Shown here: one piece after another, positions 1 through 5,005 of the stretch | Layout of the letters: each line of letters opens with the position of its first letter | Numbering within the stretch: position 1 is the stretch's first letter | Assembly (NCBI GenBank): GCA_021811205.1 | Contig: JAJZPK010000077.1 | Location: forward strand, 1-10,682 | Source: Pseudomonadota bacterium | GTDB taxonomy: Bacteria; Pseudomonadota; Gammaproteobacteria; Burkholderiales; JABEVD01 | Reading direction: 5' to 3' | Length of the DNA stretch: 10,682 nucleotides | Program-made: the position numbers and the translations under genes | The notes under the pieces: generated by a model | Told to the model about the DNA's origin: nothing | Seen by the model: the letters and a program-made list of their open reading frames with translations, nothing else | The model's database searches: none

Positions 1-10
1 TTCACCAAGT

Positions 11-41
11 AAAAATGGGCACCGGTCAAGTGCCCACTTTT
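11..41 (-). terminator. Rho-independent terminator of the tRNA-Arg gene
   Basis: Read on the minus strand, a 12-bp stem (AAAAGTGGGCAC pairing with GTGCCCATTTTT, with one G-U pair) encloses a 7-nt loop (TTGACCG), and the 3' arm ends in a run of five T. It starts about 10 nt after the CCA end of the tRNA gene, the expected place for an intrinsic terminator of a monocistronic tRNA transcript. The lower stem is A/T-rich on both sides, so it could work in the other direction for a gene beyond the window edge. Confidence 0.85.
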
Positions 42-50
42 ATCCATGAC

Positions 51-127
51 TGGCGCGCCCGACAGGAGTCGAACCTGTGGCCTTTGGCTTCGGAAACCAA
101 CGCTCTATCCAACTGAGCTACGGGCGC
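51..127 (-). tRNA. tRNA-Arg, anticodon CCG
   Basis: The minus strand folds into a complete 77-nt cloverleaf with an encoded CCA tail. The 7-bp acceptor stem is GCGCCCG with CGGGCGC. The D-arm contains GCTC...GAGC. The anticodon loop is TTCCGAA, which puts CCG at the anticodon, on a TTGGT/GCCAA stem. The T-arm is ACAGG-TTCGACT-CCTGT, and the discriminator base is G. It closely resembles the E. coli tRNA-Arg(CCG) as I recall it. It decodes CGG codons. It is flanked by its own terminator and a likely promoter and appears to be a single-gene transcription unit. No integrase or duplicated 3' tRNA fragment suggests that it serves as an integration site here. Confidence 0.97.
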
Positions 128-153
128 GTGAGAAAATGCAACAAAACGGCGCT

Positions 154-162
154 ATTCTATCA
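154..162 (-). promoter_or_regulatory. Likely extended -10 promoter for tRNA-Arg
   Basis: On the minus strand, TGATAGAAT is an extended -10 (TG, one base, then TAGAAT) followed by the GC-rich stretch AGCGCC. It predicts a transcript start near 147, about 20 nt before the mature tRNA 5' end. I see no good -35 at 16-18 bp, which fits dependence on the extended TG element. GC-rich discriminators are typical of stringently controlled tRNA promoters; that regulation is an inference here. Confidence 0.45.
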
Positions 163-179
163 CACGGCCCCCATTTTCC

Positions 180-208
180 TTTACCTTACTGGCAATGGGG
201 ACTAAAAT
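180..208 (+). promoter_or_regulatory. Candidate sigma-70 promoter for the cytochrome c gene
   Basis: TTTACC (180-185, 4 of 6 to the -35 consensus) and TAAAAT (203-208, 5 of 6 to the -10 consensus) are separated by 17 bp. The predicted start is near 215, giving a leader of about 27 nt with AGGGG ahead of the ATG at 242. An alternative -10, TAATAT at 219-224, lacks a matching -35. Confidence 0.4.
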
Positions 209-241
209 AAACATTGCCTAATATACCAAAAGGGGATCATC

Positions 242-547
242 ATGAAAGCATTCAAATTTCTTCCCGTTGTTGCATTCGCATTCCTCCCCGCCGTTACCCA
301 CGCGGAAATGACCGGCGAGCAGGTTTTCAATAGCGTCTGCACGGCGTGTCACACTGCAGGTGTCATGGGTGCCCCTAAATTCGGCGACAAGGCGGCCTGG
401 GCGCCCAGGATCAAGCAGGGCGAAGCCACGCTGGTCCAGCATGCGCTTCACGGCATCCGCATGATGCCCGCTAGAGGCGGCAAGAGCAGTCTGACCGATG
501 GTGAAGTGAAGGCGGCGGTCCATTACATGGTATCGCATGCCAAGTAG
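242..547 (+). CDS. Periplasmic mono-haem cytochrome c, c5-like
   Basis: This 101-residue protein has an N-terminal signal peptide (residues 1-21, basic MKAFK then a hydrophobic run, likely cut after THA), so it should act in the periplasm. The single haem site is CTACH at residues 33-37, with Cys33 and Cys36 as thioether ligands and His37 as proximal ligand. Met75 in MMPARGG (74-80) is the likely sixth ligand; the M-P-x-(K/R)-G-G pattern followed by a Leu-Thr-Asp helix start is typical of cytochrome c5-type domains (cytochrome_CBB3/C5 family). The extra disulphide pair found in classical cytochrome c5 near the C-terminus is absent. It probably shuttles electrons to a terminal oxidase or another redox partner, but the partner cannot be read from this locus. 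The start is supported by AGGGG 7 nt upstream. apaH follows after 19 nt. Confidence 0.93.
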   Translation: MKAFKFLPVVAFAFLPAVTHAEMTGEQVFNSVCTACHTAGVMGAPKFGDKAAWAPRIKQGEATLVQHALHGIRMMPARGGKSSLTDGEVKAAVHYMVSHAK

Positions 548-551
548 AGCC

Positions 552-566
552 GGGCGCTAGGCGCCC
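552..566 (+). promoter_or_regulatory. GC hairpin immediately before the apaH start codon
   Basis: GGGCGC, TAG, GCGCCC forms a perfect 6-bp all-GC stem with a 3-nt loop, ending on the base just before the apaH ATG (567). It begins 4 nt after the stop of the cytochrome gene. No T-run follows, so it is not a standard terminator. It replaces any visible Shine-Dalgarno sequence for apaH. It could restrain apaH translation, couple it to translation of the cytochrome gene, or cap the 3' end of the upstream message. Confidence 0.45.
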
Positions 567-1394
567 ATGCCGACCTATGTCATCGGCGACGTACAAGGCT
601 GTAGCCACGAACTGAAGGCGCTGGTCGAGTTGATCTGCTTCGATCCGGCCTGCGACAGGCTGTGGTTCGTCGGCGACCTCGTCAACAGAGGACCTGATTC
701 GGCAGGCGTCTTGCGTTTCGTCAAGTCGCTCTGGGGTTCCGCCCTGAGCGTACTCGGCAACCATGACCTTCATCTGCTGATGGTCGCGGACGGCATGGAG
801 AAACTGCACAGGAGTGACACCGTTCATGACGTGCTGGATGCGCCGGACCGTGAGGAATTGATAGCCTGGTTGCGCCATCGCCCACTCCTTCACAGAGAAG
901 ACAACAAGGTCCTGGTTCATGCGGGGCTTCTTCCCCAATGGAGTGCGGATGAGGCTTCAAGGCTCGCTGCAGAAGTCGAGGAAACCCTGCGAGGCCCGGA
1001 CCGACTCGACCTCATGGCCAACATGTATGGCAACAAGCCTCATGAATGGAGTGACGAGCTGTCCGGTCATGCGCGGTTCAGGGTCATCATCAATGCCATG
1101 ACCAGGATGCGTTTCTGCACGCCTCGCGGCAGCATGGAATTCTCGCACAAGGGCGGACTCGACAAGACGCCGGAAGGCTACCTTCCCTGGTTCGACGTGC
1201 CCGATCCTGCCTGGGCAGGTTCCATGATCGTTTTCGGGCACTGGTCTGCCCTGGGGCTCGTGACGAGAGAAAACCTGATGGCGCTTGATACAGGCTGCCT
1301 GTGGGGCGGTGCGCTGACAGCCGTCAGGCTCGAAGATCGCCGGGTGTTCCAGGTGCCCTGCAAGGCATGGGCAGATCTAGTGCTTCCGCAATGA
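567..1394 (+). CDS. apaH: Symmetrical diadenosine tetraphosphatase ApaH
   Basis: ApaH hydrolyses Ap4A to two ADP in the cytoplasm, limiting dinucleoside polyphosphates and affecting NpnN capping of RNA. The 275-residue length matches the family (E. coli about 280). The metallophosphatase motifs appear in order: GDVQG (7-11), GDLVNRG (36-42), GNHD (64-67), VHAG (117-120), FGHW (223-226) and DTGCLWGG (241-248). Gln in GDVQG and Asn in GDLVNRG, in place of the His and Asp of general protein phosphatases, are usual for ApaH. The start is fixed by homology, since MPTYVIGD aligns with the ApaH N-terminus, but there is no Shine-Dalgarno sequence, only a hairpin ending at the ATG. Its last 71 nt overlap, on the opposite strand, the end of the PlsC-type acyltransferase gene. 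Confidence 0.96.
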   Translation: MPTYVIGDVQGCSHELKALVELICFDPACDRLWFVGDLVNRGPDSAGVLRFVKSLWGSALSVLGNHDLHLLMVADGMEKLHRSDTVHDVLDAPDREELIAWLRHRPLLHREDNKVLVHAGLLPQWSADEASRLAAEVEETLRGPDRLDLMANMYGNKPHEWSDELSGHARFRVIINAMTRMRFCTPRGSMEFSHKGGLDKTPEGYLPWFDVPDPAWAGSMIVFGHWSALGLVTRENLMALDTGCLWGGALTAVRLEDRRVFQVPCKAWADLVLPQ

Positions 1395-2106
1395 TCGATT
1401 CTGCCTGCCGTGCGAGCATCTTCCTGTCTTTCCCAGCCACTTCTATCGCTTTGATGAAAACGAGTTCGGCATGGATTTTTTTCTGTCCGAGTATTGCCCA
1501 GAGCGATTCACCGAAGGAAGTGTCTCCGGCATAAGCCACCTGCGTGTCTACTTCGCCTTCCGCAGTGACATAGCGGATTGCTGCGGGGTGGAGGCTGGAC
1601 GAGCGGGCTGGCTCGAGCAGCGGCGCCCTGAAACTCAGTATCGAACGGCCGTCGCTTGTCGTCCCTTCCGGAAAAACCGCGACGATGTCGCCCGAGGCAA
1701 TGGCATCCGCAATCACGCTATTCATCCTTCCCGTATCAAGACGGCTGCCCCGCTCTACGAACAGCACTCCAGTCTTTTCGCTGAGCCAGCCTATGGCAGG
1801 CCAGGATCTGATTTCGGATTTCGCGACGAAGCGCGGCGGGCAGACCGCATTGATGAGGTAGATGTCGAGCCAGGAGACATGGTTTGCGACCAGGAGGGCT
1901 TGCGATTTCGGAGGAGTTCCCCTCACCGAGAGGGAAACATTGAGGATTCTCAGCAGCTTGCTTGACCAGTTCCGCACAAGCCGCTGCCTTCGCCTCTTGC
2001 CGCTGACCGCGAATACGGTGCTCACGGTCAGGATGCCCAAGACGAGATGGATGCCGAGACGGGTCAGCCGAATTGCCCTGATCGCGTGATGCATTCCTGG
2101 AGCCAT
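1324..2106 (-). CDS. olsA: PlsC-type acyltransferase, probable OlsA (lyso-ornithine lipid O-acyltransferase)
   Basis: This is a 260-residue member of the PlsC/1-acylglycerol-phosphate acyltransferase family. A membrane segment lies at residues 17-34, the catalytic HX4D box is NHVSWLD (His76, Asp81), GVLFVERGSR (113-122) forms the second block, and FPEGTTSDG (145-153) is the phosphate/acyl-acceptor block. In the family it transfers acyl groups at the inner membrane. Because it lies 41 nt downstream of an OlsB-type gene on the same strand, the better prediction is OlsA, which O-acylates lyso-ornithine lipid; phosphatidic-acid synthesis (PlsC) cannot be excluded. The start at 2106 is tentative: GGAG lies 18 nt upstream, too far for normal use, and a second ATG at 2094 has AGGA abutting it. 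The final 23 codons and stop overlap apaH convergently, an uncommonly long antisense overlap. Confidence 0.85.
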   Translation of the reverse strand: MAPGMHHAIRAIRLTRLGIHLVLGILTVSTVFAVSGKRRRQRLVRNWSSKLLRILNVSLSVRGTPPKSQALLVANHVSWLDIYLINAVCPPRFVAKSEIRSWPAIGWLSEKTGVLFVERGSRLDTGRMNSVIADAIASGDIVAVFPEGTTSDGRSILSFRAPLLEPARSSSLHPAAIRYVTAEGEVDTQVAYAGDTSFGESLWAILGQKKIHAELVFIKAIEVAGKDRKMLARQAESIIAEALDLPMPCRAPGTPGDLRA

Positions 2107-2147
2107 GCCCGATTCTAGAGCGTACTCCGTTTTCAGTCCAGGGAATA

Positions 2148-2924
2148 TCAGGCGGGGATCAGCGCACTCGAGGATTTCCTCATGAAATGTCGCTCGTACC
2201 GGGAGGCCATCTTGGAGAGCGGCAGCATCATCAGGAGGTCGGCCGTGTTGAAATCGGGATCCCATGCGGGATCCCCGCAGACGTAAGCCCCGAGGCGGAG
2301 ATAGCCTTTAAGCAGCGGGGGAAGCGCAGGATCGAGATTGCCGTTGAGCGCATCAAGGGGCAGGGCGCAGCGCGGGAAAACACGGTATTCAGGGGGGCTC
2401 AGGTGCTTTTGCCTGATCCTGTTATAGATGCTTGCTGCGATATGACCGCCGTCCGTCATCGAGATGCTCGCGCAACCGATCAGGTACTGGTAATGGTGGG
2501 CCTGCATGTACTGGGCGATTCCTGACCAGAGCAGGGTGATGGTCGCACCGTTCCGGTAATCGGGATGGACGCAAGATCTGCCGACTTCGACCATGTTGGC
2601 GCGCAGATGATTGAGACGGGTGAGGTCGAATTCGTCATCGGAATAGAATCCGCCGATCTTTTTCGCCTGCATGCTGTCGAGAATCCGATAGGTGCCGACC
2701 ACTTCATTGGTTTCTTCGTCACGGACCAGAAGGTGTTGGCAGAACGGATCGAATATGTCGCTGTCCACCCCTTCTTCGCGGGTCTCAAGACGGGCGCCCA
2801 TCTCTTCGGCAAAGACACGGTGCCGAAGCTTTTGCGCTTCCACGACTTCGGACATGGATCTTGCGAAATGCAGCGACAATTTCTTGCCTGCGTTCTGGGA
2901 TTCCTGGAGTTCCTGGAGCAGCAT
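2148..2924 (-). CDS. olsB: GNAT-family L-ornithine N-alpha-acyltransferase (OlsB)
   Basis: This 258-residue protein belongs to the COG3176/Acetyltransf_5 type of GNAT. Recognisable blocks are LRHRVFAEEMGA (33-44), DIFDPFCQHLLVRD (56-69), VVGTYRIL (75-82), GGFYSDDEFDL (91-101), EVGRSCVHPDYR (113-124), LLWSGIAQYM (131-140) and GCASISMTDGG (150-160). The C-terminal DPDFNTADLLMMLPL is also typical. OlsB acylates ornithine with a 3-hydroxyacyl group from acyl-ACP, giving lyso-ornithine lipid, the first step to ornithine lipids. The PlsC-type gene 41 nt downstream supplies the second acylation. The start has a strong GGAGGT 5 nt before the ATG. Upstream are four Pho-box half-sites and an inverted repeat. 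Other N-acyl amino acid synthases share this fold, so ornithine as the substrate is inferred from the pairing and the promoter. Confidence 0.87.
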   Translation of the reverse strand: MLLQELQESQNAGKKLSLHFARSMSEVVEAQKLRHRVFAEEMGARLETREEGVDSDIFDPFCQHLLVRDEETNEVVGTYRILDSMQAKKIGGFYSDDEFDLTRLNHLRANMVEVGRSCVHPDYRNGATITLLWSGIAQYMQAHHYQYLIGCASISMTDGGHIAASIYNRIRQKHLSPPEYRVFPRCALPLDALNGNLDPALPPLLKGYLRLGAYVCGDPAWDPDFNTADLLMMLPLSKMASRYERHFMRKSSSALIPA

Positions 2925-2955
2925 GTTTTACCTCCGATATGTGTTGGTAAAACAT
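2923..2955 (-). repeat. 10-bp perfect inverted repeat spanning the olsB ribosome-binding site and start
   Basis: On the minus strand ATGTTTTACC (2955-2946) is repeated inverted as GGTAAAACAT (2932-2923) with 13 nt between. The 3' arm includes the end of the GGAGGT Shine-Dalgarno and the A and T of the olsB ATG. In RNA it would be a stem-loop hiding the start codon; in DNA it would be a two-fold symmetric operator. If transcription starts from the -10 at 2959-2954, most of the first arm would not be transcribed, favouring the operator reading; a start further upstream would favour the RNA reading. Confidence 0.6.
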
Positions 2956-3007
2956 TAAGCGCCCCAGGTGACAGGCTAGTGACGAATCGGTGACACTTTG
3001 GTTACAG
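2954..3007 (-). promoter_or_regulatory. Pho-box array (four 11-bp-spaced PhoB half-sites) and -10 for olsB
   Basis: On the minus strand, in transcription order: CTGTAAC (3007-3001), GTGTCAC (2996-2990), TCGTCAC (2985-2979) and CTGTCAC (2974-2968). Each begins exactly 11 bp after the previous one. The PhoB-binding Pho box is two CTGTCAT-like 7-mers separated by 4 A/T-rich bp, i.e. an 11-bp period, so this reads as two adjacent Pho boxes. A candidate -10, CTTAAT (2959-2954), follows after 8 bp, with no conventional -35, as usual when PhoB substitutes for it. The first half-site overlaps the stop codon of the upstream PfkB-kinase gene. Expected effect: activation of olsB and the downstream acyltransferase under phosphate limitation. 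Confidence 0.72.
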
Positions 3008-3934
3008 GTCGGATCCGAAGGCTTTCCTGTAAAGGCGTTTTATCTCGGCCATGTCCATTTCGTGATTCTGTCCGCCGCGATGGGCGATCTTGATCGATCC
3101 CAGAAGGGAAGCGAGCCTGCCGGTTGTTTCCCAGTCGAGATCGTTCGCAATGCCGTAAAGGAGGCCTGCACGGTAGGCGTCCCCGCATCCGGTAGGGTCG
3201 AGAACGGCATCGGGCGCGACTGCGGGAATCCTGATTTCCTTGTTACCCGCATGGATCAGAGAACCTTCCGAGCCCAGCGTGACGATGAGCGCCTTGACAT
3301 GCTTTGAGAGATCCTCGATCGTTCTGCCGGTCTTTTCCTGCAGCATCTTCGCTTCGTAGTCGTTGACGGTGAGATAGTCAGCCTTGTCGATGAAGGCCAT
3401 GAGCTCGCCTCCGTCGAACATCGGCATGCCCTGACCTGGGTCGAAGACGAATGGAATGCCGGCTTCGAAAAATTCCTGAGCATGCTTCAGCATTCCATCC
3501 CTTCCGTCGGGAGAGACGATGCCGAGTTTCACATCCTTGGCATCGAGCACGCTGTTGAGGTGGGAGTGGTTCATCGCGCCGGGATGGAATGCCGTGATCT
3601 GATTGTCCTTCACGTCGGTTGTGATGAATGCCTGGGCGCAGAACGTGCCTTCGACATGCCTGACGTGCGTGGCAATCAGACCGAGTTTTTCCATCCTGTA
3701 TGAATAGGGCTGGTGGTCATCACCGACAGTGGCCATGACAAGAGGCGATCCGCCCAGCATTTTCAGGTTGTAGGCGATGTTTCCGGCGCAGCCGCCGAAT
3801 TCCCGCCGCATATCGGGCACCAGGAAAGCAACATTCAGGATGTGAATCTGCTCGGGAAGGATATGTTTCCTGAATTCGTCATGGAAGACCATGATGGTGT
3901 CGTATGCGATGGAGCCGCAAATCAGTGTATTCAT
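3002..3934 (-). CDS. PfkB/ribokinase-family sugar or nucleoside kinase
   Basis: This 310-residue cytoplasmic kinase transfers the gamma-phosphate of ATP to a sugar or nucleoside hydroxyl. The N-terminal PfkB glycine block is FGGCAGNIAYNLKMLGG (46-62), the NxxE magnesium motif is NDYE (191-194), and the C-terminal signature is DPTGCGDAYRAG (246-257), with GCGD as anion hole and Asp252 as catalytic base. Proteins of this sub-type in proteobacteria are often called adenosine kinase, but the substrate cannot be fixed from sequence alone. The start at 3934 is chosen because the conserved beta-strand MNTLICGSIAYD begins there; upstream codons would run into the preceding gene. It begins 10 nt after the oxidoreductase stop, so the two are probably co-transcribed, perhaps with translational coupling, since only a weak AGG lies upstream. 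Its stop codon falls within the Pho-box array of olsB. Confidence 0.88.
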   Translation of the reverse strand: MNTLICGSIAYDTIMVFHDEFRKHILPEQIHILNVAFLVPDMRREFGGCAGNIAYNLKMLGGSPLVMATVGDDHQPYSYRMEKLGLIATHVRHVEGTFCAQAFITTDVKDNQITAFHPGAMNHSHLNSVLDAKDVKLGIVSPDGRDGMLKHAQEFFEAGIPFVFDPGQGMPMFDGGELMAFIDKADYLTVNDYEAKMLQEKTGRTIEDLSKHVKALIVTLGSEGSLIHAGNKEIRIPAVAPDAVLDPTGCGDAYRAGLLYGIANDLDWETTGRLASLLGSIKIAHRGGQNHEMDMAEIKRLYRKAFGSDL

Positions 3935-3944
3935 TAAAATCAGC

Positions 3945-4958
3945 CTATTTCGGGGAAAAAGTGAATGCGTCCGAGAAGAACTGGTCTTCCGGCAAGCCTC
4001 TTTGCGAAGTGAAATCCTTGTGGGCGGCCTGGACGACGACAGGGGAGCCGCAGGCATAGACCTGGTGGCCGGACAGGTCGGCGAAATCTTCCATGACGGC
4101 GTGATGGACGAACCCGGTCCTGCCGGTCCAATGATCGTTGGGTTGCGGATCGGACAAGACAGGAACGAAGCTGAAATTTGCGTGCATTTCAGCCCATTTT
4201 TTCGGGAGGTCGGTCATGTAGAGGTCGGCAAGCGTGTTGGCGCCCCAGTAAAGCGTCATATTGCGCGCCATGCCGATATGGAAGGCGTGCTCGACGATGC
4301 TCTTGATGGGGGCGAAGCCCGTTCCGCTTGCGACGAAAACGATCGGTCTTTCCGATTCTTCGTCAAGGCAAAATGTGCCGAGCGGACCTTCGAAGCGCAG
4401 GATGTCCTTTTCTTTCATGTCGGTGAAGACATGCTGGGTGAAGCTCCCGCCGGCGACATTCTTGACGTGAAGTTCAAGCATTTCATCATCGTGCGGGGCA
4501 TTGGCCAGGGAAAAACTGCGGCGCTTGCCGTCTTTGAGCAAAATGTCGATATACTGTCCGGCCATGAACTGGAGTCGCTCGCTGGAAGGGAGCTTGAGGT
4601 GGATCACCATGGTGTCCGCAATGCGGTCCAGCTTCTGCACCCTGCAGGGCAGCGTTTTTACCTGTATGTCCTTGGCCGCCTTGATTTCCCTGCATTCGAT
4701 GACGAGGTCGGAGAGCGGTTTTGCGCAGCAGAAAAGCGTCATGCCTTCAGCGATTTCCGAGTCGCTCAGTGCTGATTTGTCATGCTTGCCAAGCGCAACC
4801 TTGCCTTCGGCGACCTTGCCCTTGCAGGAACCGCATGCCCCGTTCCGGCAGCCGTAGGGAAGCTCGTATCCTTCCCGCAAGGCGGCTTCGAGTATTGTCT
4901 CGTCTTCCTGGTTGGAAAAGGCGTGCTGGCTGGCTTTGATGGTGACTCTGAACGACAT
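3945..4958 (-). CDS. [2Fe-2S] ferredoxin/FAD/NAD(P) oxidoreductase, AscD/RfbI-like
   Basis: This 337-residue protein fuses an N-terminal plant-type [2Fe-2S] ferredoxin domain (about 1-90) to a ferredoxin-NADP reductase-type FAD/NAD(P) module. Cluster ligands are Cys37, Cys42 and Cys45 in GCRNGACGSC, plus Cys77 or Cys78 in LFCCAKP. FAD contacts are predicted at RSFS (147-150); the nucleotide site is GTGFAP (212-217) with the late YACGSP (301-306). The layout matches single-component reductases such as CDP-6-deoxy-delta-3,4-glucoseen reductase (AscD) and reductases of phenol or methane hydroxylases. No dideoxysugar genes or oxygenase subunits lie nearby, so the common AscD name should not be read as function: it is an NAD(P)H-to-one-electron-acceptor reductase with unknown partner. 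AGGGGA lies 5 nt before the ATG. The PfkB gene follows after 10 nt. Confidence 0.9.
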   Translation of the reverse strand: MSFRVTIKASQHAFSNQEDETILEAALREGYELPYGCRNGACGSCKGKVAEGKVALGKHDKSALSDSEIAEGMTLFCCAKPLSDLVIECREIKAAKDIQVKTLPCRVQKLDRIADTMVIHLKLPSSERLQFMAGQYIDILLKDGKRRSFSLANAPHDDEMLELHVKNVAGGSFTQHVFTDMKEKDILRFEGPLGTFCLDEESERPIVFVASGTGFAPIKSIVEHAFHIGMARNMTLYWGANTLADLYMTDLPKKWAEMHANFSFVPVLSDPQPNDHWTGRTGFVHHAVMEDFADLSGHQVYACGSPVVVQAAHKDFTSQRGLPEDQFFSDAFTFSPK

Positions 4959-4969
4959 GTTTTCCCCTG

Positions 4970-4996
4970 TTGCCGGGACTGGCGAAATTGTAGAAT
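4970..4996 (+). promoter_or_regulatory. Candidate promoter for the epimerase-like gene
   Basis: TAGAAT (4991-4996, 5 of 6) is preceded by TTGCCG (4970-4975, 4 of 6) with a short 15-bp spacer. The predicted start near 5003 lies only 3 nt before the ATG, implying an almost leaderless message. The element shares two bases with the -10 of the divergent oxidoreductase promoter. Confidence 0.35.
4987..4992 (-). promoter_or_regulatory. Candidate -10 (TACAAT) for the oxidoreductase-PfkB unit
   Basis: TACAAT on the minus strand matches the -10 consensus at 5 of 6 positions. It predicts a start near 4980 and a leader of about 21 nt that carries the AGGGGA ribosome-binding site. I could not pick a good -35; it would lie inside the start of the divergent epimerase gene. 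Confidence 0.4.
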
Positions 4997-5005
4997 CTAT
5001 AACCT

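Noticed and set aside
51..127. tRNA-Arg as an integration site for a mobile element
   Set aside because: There is no integrase, no repeated tRNA 3' end and no change in gene character on the visible side; the other side lies outside the window.
552..566. GC hairpin after the cytochrome c gene as a rho-independent terminator
   Set aside because: It has no T-run; the apaH start codon follows at once. It is reported as a possible translational element instead.
3891..4775. Long plus-strand open frame opposite the oxidoreductase
   Set aside because: The minus strand encodes a full, motif-complete oxidoreductase; the antisense translation has no recognisable domain and reflects codon bias.
3945..4958. 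Naming the reductase as a dideoxysugar biosynthesis enzyme (AscD)
   Set aside because: No E1 dehydrase, sugar nucleotidyltransferase or O-antigen gene is present; the domain plan is shared with many unrelated reductases.
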